DNA of 34,625 bases from an uncultured Bacteroidales bacterium (lineage in GTDB: Bacteria > Bacteroidota > Bacteroidia > Bacteroidales > UBA932). Position numbers and translations under genes: made by a program. How positions within the stretch are numbered: position 1 is the stretch's first letter; each line of letters starts with the position of its first letter. The stretch covers positions 1-34,625 of the forward strand of contig CALUQC010000065.1 in assembly GCA_944322805.1 (NCBI GenBank), in the 5' to 3' direction. Of this stretch, positions 7,534 through 16,671 are shown one piece after another. The notes beneath the pieces are model-generated. The model saw nothing but the letters and a program-made list of their open reading frames with translations. It did not search any database and was not told the origin of the DNA.

Positions 7534-7546
7534 AAAGAAAGTCAGT

Positions 7547-8014
7547 ATGAAAGTAGCAGTCATTATGGGCTCGTCCAGCGACTACGATGTGATGTCGGCT
7601 GCGATACAGGTCCTCGAGGAATTCGGAGTGGAATACGAGAAAAAAGTCATCAGCGCTCACAGGACGCCTGATCTGATGTGCGAATATGCGAAGTCTGCAA
7701 AGGAGAGGGGAATAGGCGTGATCATAGCGGGAGCCGGCGGAGCTGCCCATGTGGCAGGAGTCGTGGCTGGGATGACTACAGTGCCGGTTATCGGCGTCCC
7801 TATCCAGACCAAGGCTCTCGGCGGCATGGATTCCCTCCTTTCGATAGTCCAGATGCCTGGCGGCATACCTGTGGCTACGATGGCCATAAACGGGGCCAAA
7901 AATGCCGGACTTTTTGCCGTGCAGATACTGGCTCTGACGAATGATGCTCTTGCAGACAGACTTTTGAAATACAGACAGGCCCAGACACAAAAAGTACTCG
8001 ACACTGAAATATGA
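7547..8014 (+). CDS. purE: N5-carboxyaminoimidazole ribonucleotide mutase PurE
   Basis: This 155-residue protein is the size of class I PurE, which converts N5-CAIR to CAIR and normally works with PurK (not in the window). The phosphate-binding GSSSDYDVM (residues 8-16), SAHRTP with His38, and AGAGGAAHVAGVVAG are all present. It is the first gene of the purine operon; its TGA overlaps the purL ATG by four bases. It lies downstream of a structured leader. Distinguishing class I from class II (direct CO2-using) rests on overall resemblance and is less certain than the PurE assignment itself. Confidence 0.95.
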   Translation: MKVAVIMGSSSDYDVMSAAIQVLEEFGVEYEKKVISAHRTPDLMCEYAKSAKERGIGVIIAGAGGAAHVAGVVAGMTTVPVIGVPIQTKALGGMDSLLSIVQMPGGIPVATMAINGAKNAGLFAVQILALTNDALADRLLKYRQAQTQKVLDTEI

Positions 8015-11000
8015 AAAACTATCGAATTTTCGTAGAAAAATACCCGGAGTTTCAGGTGGAAGCCAAAAGCCTGCTGAGCGAACTCAACGAGAATCTTCAA
8101 CTTTCGCTTGAAAGCCTGAGGCTCCTGAACGTGTATGACCTGTTCGGCTTTACGCCGGAGCTTGTGGAAAAGAGCCGCTACGGGGTTTTCGGAGAAATAG
8201 TCACCGACAGGGTGTCCGACGAATGCGACCTGTCAGGCGTCAAATACATTGCCGTGGAATATCTTCCTGGGCAGTTCGACCAGAGGGCGGCTTCGGCGGT
8301 GGAATGCGTGAAACTCATCGAGCCGGAGGCCGACGTGCGGATCAAAAGTTCCAAACTGATTATCCTCGACCCCGACACGGACGATGCCGTCATTGAAAAA
8401 ATAAAGCATTATTATATAAACGGTGTAGAATCCCGTCAGAAAGACCTGTCGCAGCTCAGTGATACGGAACAGGCTCCGGTAGTGCCGGTGCAGGTGCTGG
8501 AAGGCTTTACCGCCATGCAGGAAAACGATCTGGCTCCGTATTGCAGGAAAATGGGTCTGGCGATGAATGCCGATGACCTGCGGGAAGTCGTGAATTATTT
8601 CAGGGGCGAAGGACGCGACCCGTATGAGACCGAACTGAGGATTCTCGATACATACTGGAGCGACCACTGCCGGCATACTACCTTTACCACCGAACTCGAG
8701 GAAATCGACATTGAGGATTCCTTTATAAAGGAGGAAATCGACGGCACCCTGAAAATGTACATGAAAATAAGGCATGAGCTCGGCAGGGAAAACAAGGGCC
8801 TGAACCTGATGGACATGGCTACGGTCGGAGCCAGATATCTGAAATCCAAGGGGCTGCTCGACGATATGGAGGTGAGCGAGGAGAACAATGCATGCAGCAT
8901 ATACGTGGACGTGGATGTGGACGGGAAAATCGAGAAATGGCTGCTCCAGTTCAAGAATGAAACGCACAATCATCCTACGGAGATAGAGCCGTTCGGAGGT
9001 GCCGCCACCTGTCTCGGCGGAGCCATCAGGGACCCTCTTTCCGGGCGCAGCTACGTGTACCAGGCCATGCGCGTGACCGGGGCGGGGAACATATACCAGC
9101 CTGTCTCGGAGACTATTCCGGGCAAGCTGCCGCAGAAAGTCATCAGCCGCAAGGCCGCACACGGATATTCGAGCTACGGAAACCAGATAGGACTTGCCAC
9201 CACGCATGTCCGTGAGATTTATCATGAAGGCTATGTGGCCAAAAGGCTCGAAGTAGGGGCTGTGGTCGGAGCCGTGAAAGCCGAAAATGTCCGCAGGGAA
9301 TCCCCAGTGCCGGGCGATATAGTGCTTCTCCTCGGAGGCCGCACCGGACGTGACGGCATAGGCGGTGCGACAGGCTCGTCCAAGGAGCATACGGAAGCCT
9401 CCCTCGAGACGTGCGGAAGCGAAGTGCAGAAGGGAAACGCACCGGAGGAGAGAAAACTACAGAGGCTGTTCCGCCGTCCGGAAGTCACGAGGCTTATCAA
9501 AAAGTCCAATGATTTCGGCGCAGGCGGCGTAAGCGTGGCCATAGGCGAACTTACCGACGGGCTCGACATCTATTTGGACAGGGTTCCTGTCAAGTACAGC
9601 GGGCTGAACTCCACCGAGCTGGCCATCAGCGAGTCTCAGGAGCGCATGGCGGTAGTCATAGAAGCCGGCGACCGTGCCGAGTTCGAGGCTTACTGCCGCA
9701 GCGAGAACGTAGAGGTCACATATGTGGCTGACGTCACGGATACGAAGCGGATGCGCATGTACAACAAGGGAAAACTCATGGTGGACCTCTCCCGCGCATT
9801 CATAGACAGCGCAGGAGCCAGGCATTATGCCAAGGCTGTCGTTGCTGCTGTCGAGAACAGGGATCCGTTTGTGCGCAAGGTGGAAGGAAATACGCTGAAA
9901 GACAAGATATTCAACAACCTCCAGGATCCGAACGTCACTTCCCAGAAAGGACTGATCGAGATGTTCGACTCTACCATAGGGCGTTCGACCGTACTGATGC
10001 CTTTCGGAGGCTGCCTCCAGACGACGGAGACCCAGGTTTCCGTGCAGAAACTGCCTGTCGACGGCTACACCGACACTGCCAGCATCATGGCGTTCGGCTA
10101 CAATCCTTTCATTTCCACGTGGAGCCCTTATCACGGGGCTGCATATTCCGTGGTGGAAGCATGCGCAAAGGTCGTGGCCGCTGGTGCGTCATATGAAAAA
10201 ATGAGATTTTCCTATCAGGAATATTTCGAAAGGATGCACGATTCCCGGTCATGGGGCAAGCCGCTCAGCGCCCTGCTCGGCGCCTTGAAAATGCAGGTGG
10301 AGATGGGACTGCCGTCCATTGGCGGCAAGGATTCCATGAGCGGCACTTTCGAGCACATCAACGTGCCGCCGATGCTCATGGCTTTCGGCATTACGACTGT
10401 CAATGCCTCGAAGGTGATTTCTCCGGAACTGAAATGGGAAGGCAACAGGCTGTATCTCATACGGCATACTCCAAAGTCGGACTACATGCCGGATGTCGGG
10501 CAGCTGAAGGCCAATTTCAAATATATCGAAAGCCAGATTTCCGCAGGCAACATTGTCTCGGCCTATGCCATCGGTTTCGGAGGCGTGGCGGAGGCCCTGT
10601 GCAAGATGTCGTTCGGCAATGCGTTCGGAGTGGATGTGAACTATCCTGAAGACAAACTTTTCGACTATGGCTGCGGCTCCGTACTGGTGGAGTCCGAGAC
10701 AGAACTTGACTGGCCGGATGCGGTATATCTCGGCGAGGTGACTTCCGGAGAGGACGGAAACCTGAAAATCAACGGTGTGCGGCTTTCCATTTTCGAACTG
10801 ATGTATGCGAACGGCGCGAAATTCGCGAAAATATATCCGGATACATGCGAGCCTGCGCACAAGGCGCTCGTGCCTCCGGGATTCAATGAAAACAAGGTGC
10901 GGAAGGTCGGAAAACAGGATCTGAAATATCATGGCGCACCTGTGGAGCATCCGATTGCATATATACCGGTATTTCCCGGCACCAACTGCGACTACGATAC

Positions 11001-11751
11001 GGCCAAGGCATTCCGCAAGGCCGGTGCAGAGGTCCGCATGGGGGTATTCTGCAATCTGCACAGCGAAGATATCTTCCGTTCCATCCGGCAGATGAAAAAG
11101 GATATATCCGAGTGCCACATACTGGCCCTTGCAGGCGGTTTCTCCGCTGGCGATGAGCCGGACGGTAGCGGAAAATTCATAGCGAATGTTCTGAACAACA
11201 AGGAAATAGCCGAGGCAATACACGCCCTGCTCGACCGTGGCGGACTTATTCTCGGCATATGCAACGGTTTCCAGGCCCTTGTCAAGTCGGGGCTGCTGCC
11301 GTACGGAAGGCTCGGGACCGTCACGAAAGATTCTCCGACATTGTTCAGGAACGACATAAACAGGCATATTTCCCAGATGGTGACTACAAGGGTTTCCACG
11401 ACCAATTCTCCGTGGCTTTCAAGTTTCTCCACGGGAGATCTACAGACTGTTGCCGTGAGCCACGGCGAGGGCAAGTTCGTGGTGAACGAGACTCTTGCAA
11501 GGGAACTTTTCGAGAACGGCCAGGTCGCTTTCCAGTATGTCGATCCCGTATCGGAAGAGGTGACGATGGATTCGCCTTACAACCCTAACGGCTCCTATTA
11601 TGCCATCGAAGGCATTATAAGCCGCAACGGACAGATTCTCGGCAAAATGGGTCACACCGAAAGGTACGAGAAGAATACGTTCAAGAATATCGAGGAGGAC
11701 CTCGAACAGCCTCTCTTCGAAAACGCAGTCAATTATTTCAGAGGAAAGTAG
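8011..11751 (+). CDS. purL: Phosphoribosylformylglycinamidine synthase, large single-chain form
   Basis: At 1246 residues this is the large PurL that fuses the PurS-like N-terminus, two AIRS-like halves and a glutaminase. It converts FGAR, Gln and ATP to FGAM. NETHNHPTEIEPFGGAATC (about residues 316-334) marks the FGAM synthetase site, and GGKDSMSGTF lies in the second half. The C-terminal class I glutaminase begins at IPVFPGTNCDY (about 985) and carries nucleophile Cys1084 in GICNGFQ and His1151 in SHGEGKF. Separate purS and purQ genes are therefore unnecessary. It is translationally coupled to purE, and purF follows after one base. Confidence 0.97.
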   Translation: MKNYRIFVEKYPEFQVEAKSLLSELNENLQLSLESLRLLNVYDLFGFTPELVEKSRYGVFGEIVTDRVSDECDLSGVKYIAVEYLPGQFDQRAASAVECVKLIEPEADVRIKSSKLIILDPDTDDAVIEKIKHYYINGVESRQKDLSQLSDTEQAPVVPVQVLEGFTAMQENDLAPYCRKMGLAMNADDLREVVNYFRGEGRDPYETELRILDTYWSDHCRHTTFTTELEEIDIEDSFIKEEIDGTLKMYMKIRHELGRENKGLNLMDMATVGARYLKSKGLLDDMEVSEENNACSIYVDVDVDGKIEKWLLQFKNETHNHPTEIEPFGGAATCLGGAIRDPLSGRSYVYQAMRVTGAGNIYQPVSETIPGKLPQKVISRKAAHGYSSYGNQIGLATTHVREIYHEGYVAKRLEVGAVVGAVKAENVRRESPVPGDIVLLLGGRTGRDGIGGATGSSKEHTEASLETCGSEVQKGNAPEERKLQRLFRRPEVTRLIKKSNDFGAGGVSVAIGELTDGLDIYLDRVPVKYSGLNSTELAISESQERMAVVIEAGDRAEFEAYCRSENVEVTYVADVTDTKRMRMYNKGKLMVDLSRAFIDSAGARHYAKAVVAAVENRDPFVRKVEGNTLKDKIFNNLQDPNVTSQKGLIEMFDSTIGRSTVLMPFGGCLQTTETQVSVQKLPVDGYTDTASIMAFGYNPFISTWSPYHGAAYSVVEACAKVVAAGASYEKMRFSYQEYFERMHDSRSWGKPLSALLGALKMQVEMGLPSIGGKDSMSGTFEHINVPPMLMAFGITTVNASKVISPELKWEGNRLYLIRHTPKSDYMPDVGQLKANFKYIESQISAGNIVSAYAIGFGGVAEALCKMSFGNAFGVDVNYPEDKLFDYGCGSVLVESETELDWPDAVYLGEVTSGEDGNLKINGVRLSIFELMYANGAKFAKIYPDTCEPAHKALVPPGFNENKVRKVGKQDLKYHGAPVEHPIAYIPVFPGTNCDYDTAKAFRKAGAEVRMGVFCNLHSEDIFRSIRQMKKDISECHILALAGGFSAGDEPDGSGKFIANVLNNKEIAEAIHALLDRGGLILGICNGFQALVKSGLLPYGRLGTVTKDSPTLFRNDINRHISQMVTTRVSTTNSPWLSSFSTGDLQTVAVSHGEGKFVVNETLARELFENGQVAFQYVDPVSEEVTMDSPYNPNGSYYAIEGIISRNGQILGKMGHTERYEKNTFKNIEEDLEQPLFENAVNYFRGK

Positions 11752-11752
11752 C

Positions 11753-13159
11753 ATGACCGGCAGAGGCTTGAACGAAGAATGCGGCGTATTCGGCATCTAT
11801 GGTGTCGAAGATGCTCCCGGACATGTGTATTACGGCCTTCACGCCCTGCAGCACAGGGGTCAGGAAGGGTGCGGAATAGTATCCGTCGATGCGGACGGAA
11901 ACCTGAAAAGGGTAAAGGGAGAAGGGCTTGTCACCGAAGTTTTTGACGAGAACAGGCTTTCGGGGCTCCGGGGGAATATGGCCATCGGCCATGTCCGCTA
12001 TTCCACCACGGGGGGAGGCGGCATAGAAAACGTGCAGCCGTTCCTGTTCAGGCACCATACCGGCGATTTCGCATTGGCGCACAACGGCAATTTGGTGAAT
12101 TACGACCTTCTGCGGAGGGAGCTCGAGGACCGCGGCAGCCTTTTCCAGTCTTCTTCGGACAGTGAAATCCTGGCGCATCTGATAAAGAAGGACAGCGCCC
12201 GGGCGCACAAGCCGAGGATTTATGCCATAGAAAATGCCTTGAGGGCGGTGGAGGGCGCATTCGCCTTTCTGATAATGACGTCCAAAAGGATATATGCATG
12301 CCGGGACAAAAACGGTCTCAGGCCGCTGTCGATAGGAAAATTGGGTGACGGCTATGTCATCAGCAGCGAGACCTGCGCTTTCGATGTGCTTGGGGCTGAA
12401 TTTATCCGCGATGTCGAACCTGGCGAAATAGTGACCATAGACCATCACGGGATACGCTCCCGGAAATATACGGATTCGTGCACCCGTCACATGTGTGCCA
12501 TGGAGTACATATATTTTTCCCGGCCTGACAGCGACATAGAGGGGTGCAACGTCCACAGTGTCAGGAAGGAGACCGGACGGCTGCTGTACGAGGAGGCTCC
12601 GGCGGATGCCGACATAGTGGTCGGGGTGCCGGATTCGAGCCTGAGTGCCGCCATGGGATACAGCGAGGCAAGCGGTCTTCCGTATGAAATGGGACTTATC
12701 AAGAACAAATATATAGGCAGGACATTCATTTTCCCGTCCCAGAGCATGAGGGAAAAGGGCGTGAGGATGAAACTTTCCGCCGTAAAGACCATAGTAAAAG
12801 GCAGGAGGGTGGTGCTGATAGACGATTCGATAGTGCGTGGCACCACGTCGAGAAGAATCGTTACGATGCTGAAGGAGGCCGGTGCGGCCGAGGTGCATGT
12901 CAGGATAGCAAGTCCTCCTATCAAGATGCCGTGTTTCTATGGAGTGGACATTTCCACCTACGATGAGCTGATATGCGCCCGCAAGAGCGTGGAGGAGGTC
13001 CGGCAGAGCCTCGGGGCCGATTCCCTGGCATTCCTGTCGGAAGATGCGCTTTTCAAGGCGGCCGGCCGCAGCGAGTTCTGCCTGGCCTGCTTCAACGGAC
13101 ATTATCCTACATCCCTGTATCAGAGCATCGAAGATGCCAATAAAGACGGAAAGTTCTGA
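11753..13159 (+). CDS. purF: Amidophosphoribosyltransferase
   Basis: PurF catalyses the committed step, PRPP + Gln to phosphoribosylamine. Cys10 of ECGVFGIYG is the expected N-terminal glutaminase nucleophile after removal of a nine-residue propeptide. The PRPP-binding motif VVLIDDSIVRGTTS lies at about residues 353-366 (Asp357/Asp358). Four cysteines, in HMCAMEYIYF, KMPCFYG and FCLAC, match the [4Fe-4S] ligands of the Bacillus-type enzyme, so an oxygen-sensitive cluster and propeptide processing are likely. The length of 468 residues is normal. It starts one base after purL and ends two bases before coaW. Confidence 0.96.
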   Translation: MTGRGLNEECGVFGIYGVEDAPGHVYYGLHALQHRGQEGCGIVSVDADGNLKRVKGEGLVTEVFDENRLSGLRGNMAIGHVRYSTTGGGGIENVQPFLFRHHTGDFALAHNGNLVNYDLLRRELEDRGSLFQSSSDSEILAHLIKKDSARAHKPRIYAIENALRAVEGAFAFLIMTSKRIYACRDKNGLRPLSIGKLGDGYVISSETCAFDVLGAEFIRDVEPGEIVTIDHHGIRSRKYTDSCTRHMCAMEYIYFSRPDSDIEGCNVHSVRKETGRLLYEEAPADADIVVGVPDSSLSAAMGYSEASGLPYEMGLIKNKYIGRTFIFPSQSMREKGVRMKLSAVKTIVKGRRVVLIDDSIVRGTTSRRIVTMLKEAGAAEVHVRIASPPIKMPCFYGVDISTYDELICARKSVEEVRQSLGADSLAFLSEDALFKAAGRSEFCLACFNGHYPTSLYQSIEDANKDGKF

Positions 13160-13161
13160 TA

Positions 13162-13986
13162 ATGAGTGTTCTCGGCATAGATTTAGGCGGAAGCGCCACG
13201 AAGTTGGCTGAGCTTGAGGACGGGAGAATCGCAGGTTTTGCGGAAGCGCCGTCGCCGGTGCGGATGGAAAGTCTGTTTGACCGTGACGGTCAATATCCGG
13301 GAAACGGGACCATCCGTTTGGAAAGGGTGGAGAAAATAGTTTTGACCGGAGCCGGAAGTTCTTTCGTGACAGGGGATTTCCGGGGTATCCCGACAGTGAA
13401 GACGGATGAATTCGCGGCGAATGCCGCAGGTGCCCGGGAGATGACCGGACTGGAAACGATGGTGGTGGTGAGCATAGGCACCGGGACATCGTTCGTCAGC
13501 GTGAAAGGCGGGAAATACGAGCATATAGGCGGCCTTGCAATAGGCGGAGGCACGTTTTCCGGACTTTCCGGCGTGATTTTCGGTCATTCGGACATGGGCG
13601 CGGTGGCGGAAATGGCCGGACGGGGAGATGCCGCGAACGTGGACCTTCTGATAGGAGACATAAGCGGGACGGCTCTGCCGGGACTGCCGGTGGATGTCAC
13701 TGCCGCGAATTTCGGGAAGGCTCGCCGGGATTCTCTGAAAGAGGATGTGGCGGCAGGCCTTGCGAACATGGTATTGCAGGCTGTGGGAAGTTCGGCGAAC
13801 TTCGTGGCCCGAGGTACCGGCATCACGGATTTCGTGATGATAGGAAACATGGTGACGTTGCCGCAAAGCAGGCATCTGTTCGACAGGATGGGGGAGTTCT
13901 ACGGACTGAATTTCATTGTCCCCGAGTATCCCGGATATGTGACTGCAATAGGTGCGGCAATATTGTCCCGGTCCGGGCGTATGTGA
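13162..13986 (+). CDS. coaW: Type II pantothenate kinase CoaW, inside the purine operon
   Basis: This 274-residue ASKHA-fold kinase phosphorylates pantothenate, the first step to coenzyme A. GIDLGGSATKLAEL (residues 5-18) is the phosphate-1 loop. VSIGTGTSFV, GGLAIGGGTFSGLSG and DVTAANFG match the Staphylococcus/eukaryote type II family, and the C-terminal GYVTAIGAAIL closes the fold. ROK-family sugar kinases share the nucleotide fold, but the TAANFG and GGGTFSGL blocks favour PanK II. It starts two bases after the purF stop, so it is co-transcribed with purine genes. A metabolic reason is plausible (CoA contains adenosine phosphate) but inferred. Bacteroides species, as I recall, use type III CoaX instead. 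Confidence 0.85.
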   Translation: MSVLGIDLGGSATKLAELEDGRIAGFAEAPSPVRMESLFDRDGQYPGNGTIRLERVEKIVLTGAGSSFVTGDFRGIPTVKTDEFAANAAGAREMTGLETMVVVSIGTGTSFVSVKGGKYEHIGGLAIGGGTFSGLSGVIFGHSDMGAVAEMAGRGDAANVDLLIGDISGTALPGLPVDVTAANFGKARRDSLKEDVAAGLANMVLQAVGSSANFVARGTGITDFVMIGNMVTLPQSRHLFDRMGEFYGLNFIVPEYPGYVTAIGAAILSRSGRM

Positions 13987-14013
13987 ATTTGATTATATTA
14001 TAAAATAACGGTT

Positions 14014-15048
14014 ATGGCAGTAAGTTATGAAAAAGCAGGAGTGAATCTCGAGGCAGGATACGAGGTCGTCCGCAGGATCAAGAGTCACGTGGCATCGACT
14101 TCCCGGCCTGGAGTAATGGGCAACATCGGGTCGTTCGGAGGCATGTTCGACCTTTCGGCATTGAATATCAAGGAGCCGGTGCTGGTCAGCGGCACGGACG
14201 GAGTGGGGACGAAACTGAAACTCGCGTTCGAGATGGACAAGCATGATACGATAGGTATAGATGCTGTCGCAATGTGCGTGAATGACGTATTGGCGCAGGG
14301 CGCCGAGCCTCTGTTTTTCCTCGACTATATTGCCGTAGGGCACAATGAACCTGCGAAAATCGAAGCGATAGTATCCGGAGTCGCCGAAGGATGCCGCCAG
14401 GCCGGATGCGCCCTCGTCGGCGGAGAGACGGCCGAGATGCCGGGAATGTATGCGGACGGGGAGTATGATATCGCCGGTTATACTACCGGGGTCGTGGAGA
14501 AATCCAGACTTATAGACGGCTCCAAGGTAAAAGCAGGGGATGTACTGGTCGGAATTGCTTCTTCCGGAGTGCATTCCAACGGATTCAGTTTAGTGCGCAA
14601 GATCTTTTCGGACAATGCCTTGGACCTTCATGCCTCATATCCGGAACTCGGAGGCCGCAAGCTCGGCGAAGTGGCTCTGACACCGACCAAAATCTATGTA
14701 AGGCAGGTCCTGGACGTAATCCGGAACTGCGACGTGCATGGCGTGGCACACATCACTGGCGGAGGCTTCGATGAAAACATCCCGCGCATCCTGCACGAGG
14801 GTCAGGGGCTTGAGATTCAGGAGGGCACATGGGAGATTCTGCCGATTTTCGGCCTTTTGGAGAAATACGGAAAGGTGGGGCATCGCGAGATGTTCAATAT
14901 TTTCAACATGGGCATAGGCATGGTGCTGGCTCTTGATGCTTCCGAGGCCCGGAAAGCGATTTCCATTCTCGAGGGTCACGGAGAAAAGGCTTCCGTTATC
15001 GGACGGGTGACCGATGTTCCCGGGGTGAATATTATTTTGAAAAGATAA
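14014..15048 (+). CDS. purM: Phosphoribosylaminoimidazole (AIR) synthetase
   Basis: PurM closes the imidazole ring, turning FGAM and ATP into AIR. The protein has 344 residues, the normal length. Hallmarks are [16 protein letters not shown] near residue 65, [34 protein letters not shown], and [15 protein letters not shown]. It is homologous to the AIRS halves of PurL. It follows coaW by 27 AT-rich bases and precedes purH by 12, continuing the operon. Confidence 0.97.
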   Translation: MAVSYEKAGVNLEAGYEVVRRIKSHVASTSRPGVMGNIGSFGGMFDLSALNIKEPVLVSGTDGVGTKLKLAFEMDKHDTIGIDAVAMCVNDVLAQGAEPLFFLDYIAVGHNEPAKIEAIVSGVAEGCRQAGCALVGGETAEMPGMYADGEYDIAGYTTGVVEKSRLIDGSKVKAGDVLVGIASSGVHSNGFSLVRKIFSDNALDLHASYPELGGRKLGEVALTPTKIYVRQVLDVIRNCDVHGVAHITGGGFDENIPRILHEGQGLEIQEGTWEILPIFGLLEKYGKVGHREMFNIFNMGIGMVLALDASEARKAISILEGHGEKASVIGRVTDVPGVNIILKR

Positions 15049-15060
15049 ATTCATGACATA

Positions 15061-16614
15061 ATGAAAAGAGCGTTATTTTCTGTAAGCGACAAGAGCGGGG
15101 TGGTGGAATTCGCTGCCGGCCTTGTCGGGCTCGGCTGGGAGATCATAGCTACCGGCGGGACCATGAAGATGCTGCAGGATGCAGGTCTTAAAGTGATTAA
15201 TATCAGTGAGATTACCGGATTCCCTGAAATATGTGACGGCAGGGTTAAGACGCTTCATCCCAAAGTGCATGGAGCGCTGCTCGGAAGACGTGACCTGGAA
15301 AGCCATCGCCGGCAGCTCAAAGAGAACGGCATAGAGTATATCGATATGGTATGCGTGAATCTCTACCCGTTCAGGCAGACTATCGCAAAGCCTGATGTTA
15401 CCATGGATGATGCCATCGAGAATATCGATATCGGAGGCCCTTCCATGCTCCGCAGTGCTGCAAAGAACTGGAAATCAGTGACGGTAGTATGCGACCCTGC
15501 CGATTATTCTCTTGTCATGGACGAGATAAGGGATAACGGTGACACCACCCCTGAAACGCGGCTGAAACTTTCCGCAAAGGCCTACACCCATACTGCGGAA
15601 TATGACATGATGATTGCGACCTACATGAGGAAGCAGGCCGGGCTGAACGAGAAACTTTTCCTCGAATACGACTTGAAACAGGGGCTGCGCTATGGCGAAA
15701 ATCCTCATCAGGAAGCCAAGTTCTATGCTTCCACGGAAAAAGTGCCATACTCTCTCGCCACTGCCGAACAGCTCAACGGTAAGGAATTGTCCTATAACAA
15801 TATCCAGGATGCGAATGCCGCACTGAACATCGTCCGCGAGTTCGACGAGCCGTTCTGTGTCGGGCTCAAGCACATGAATCCTTGCGGTGCTGCCGTCGGC
15901 AAGGATGTTGTCGAGGCATGGAAAAAGACATTCGAAGCTGACAAGGTCAGCATTTTCGGCGGCATCGTTGCGACAAACCGCGAGATCAACAGGGAGGCTG
16001 CGGAACTCATGAAGCCTGTTTTCCTTGAAATCATCATGGCTCCGTCCTTCTCGGATGAGGCTCTCGAGGTCCTCCGCACCAAAAAGAATCTGCGCCTGTT
16101 GAAAGTGGACATGACTATGGACAACAGTCCCCGCATGCAGTATGTCAGTGTCAATGGCGGGCTTCTCGCCCAAAATCAGGACATCAATACTGTCGAGGTT
16201 AAACCTGAAATGTGCGTGACTGAAACAAAGCCTGGCTCCGATATGCTTTCCGACCTCAATTTCGCATGGCGTATAGTAAAGCACACCAAGTCAAATGCTA
16301 TCGTAGTCGTAAAGGACGGTGTGACCATGGGAGTCGGTGCCGGGCAGATGAACCGTATCGGCTCTGCCGAGATAGCCTTGAAGCAGGCCGAAGCGACTTG
16401 CAATGAACGCGGCATCGATGTGAAAACCACAGGCCTTGTAATGGGGTCAGATGCTTTCTTCCCGTTTGACGACTGTGTCACCCTGGCAGCCGAATATGGC
16501 GTGAAAGCCATCGTCCAGCCAGGCGGAAGCATCCGGGACAATGACTCCATCGCCAAGGCGAATGAGAATCATATCGCGATGCTGTTTACCGGAATGCGTC
16601 ACTTCAAACATTAA
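15061..16614 (+). CDS. purH: Bifunctional AICAR transformylase / IMP cyclohydrolase
   Basis: This bifunctional enzyme performs the last two steps to IMP. The N-terminal MGS-like cyclohydrolase domain begins ALFSVSDKSGVVEFA, with GRVKTLHPKVHGALLGRR. The C-terminal formyltransferase domain includes GLKHMNPCG with Lys270/His271, the expected catalytic pair, and GSDAFFPFDD and QPGGSIRDND near the end. The length of 517 residues is normal. It consumes N10-formyl-tetrahydrofolate, made by FolD encoded two genes downstream. A 57-base gap with a hairpin separates it from purD. Confidence 0.97.
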   Translation: MKRALFSVSDKSGVVEFAAGLVGLGWEIIATGGTMKMLQDAGLKVINISEITGFPEICDGRVKTLHPKVHGALLGRRDLESHRRQLKENGIEYIDMVCVNLYPFRQTIAKPDVTMDDAIENIDIGGPSMLRSAAKNWKSVTVVCDPADYSLVMDEIRDNGDTTPETRLKLSAKAYTHTAEYDMMIATYMRKQAGLNEKLFLEYDLKQGLRYGENPHQEAKFYASTEKVPYSLATAEQLNGKELSYNNIQDANAALNIVREFDEPFCVGLKHMNPCGAAVGKDVVEAWKKTFEADKVSIFGGIVATNREINREAAELMKPVFLEIIMAPSFSDEALEVLRTKKNLRLLKVDMTMDNSPRMQYVSVNGGLLAQNQDINTVEVKPEMCVTETKPGSDMLSDLNFAWRIVKHTKSNAIVVVKDGVTMGVGAGQMNRIGSAEIALKQAEATCNERGIDVKTTGLVMGSDAFFPFDDCVTLAAEYGVKAIVQPGGSIRDNDSIAKANENHIAMLFTGMRHFKH

Positions 16615-16626
16615 TTTTACCGGAAA

Positions 16627-16650
16627 CGGCGCACCTGCTGCATCGCGCCG
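16627..16650 (+). other. Intercistronic hairpin purH-purD
   Basis: CGGCGC (16627-16632) pairs with GCGCCG (16645-16650) around a 12-base loop. No U-run follows, so it is more likely an mRNA-stability or processing element than a terminator. Confidence 0.4.
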
Positions 16651-16671
16651 GCATTAGAGATAAATCAAGGA

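Noticed and set aside
11738-13489. 583-residue open frame on the minus strand
   Set aside because: It is antisense to purF and coaW, both of which have full family motifs; the translation shows no recognisable domain and has the skewed composition of a reverse-frame shadow.
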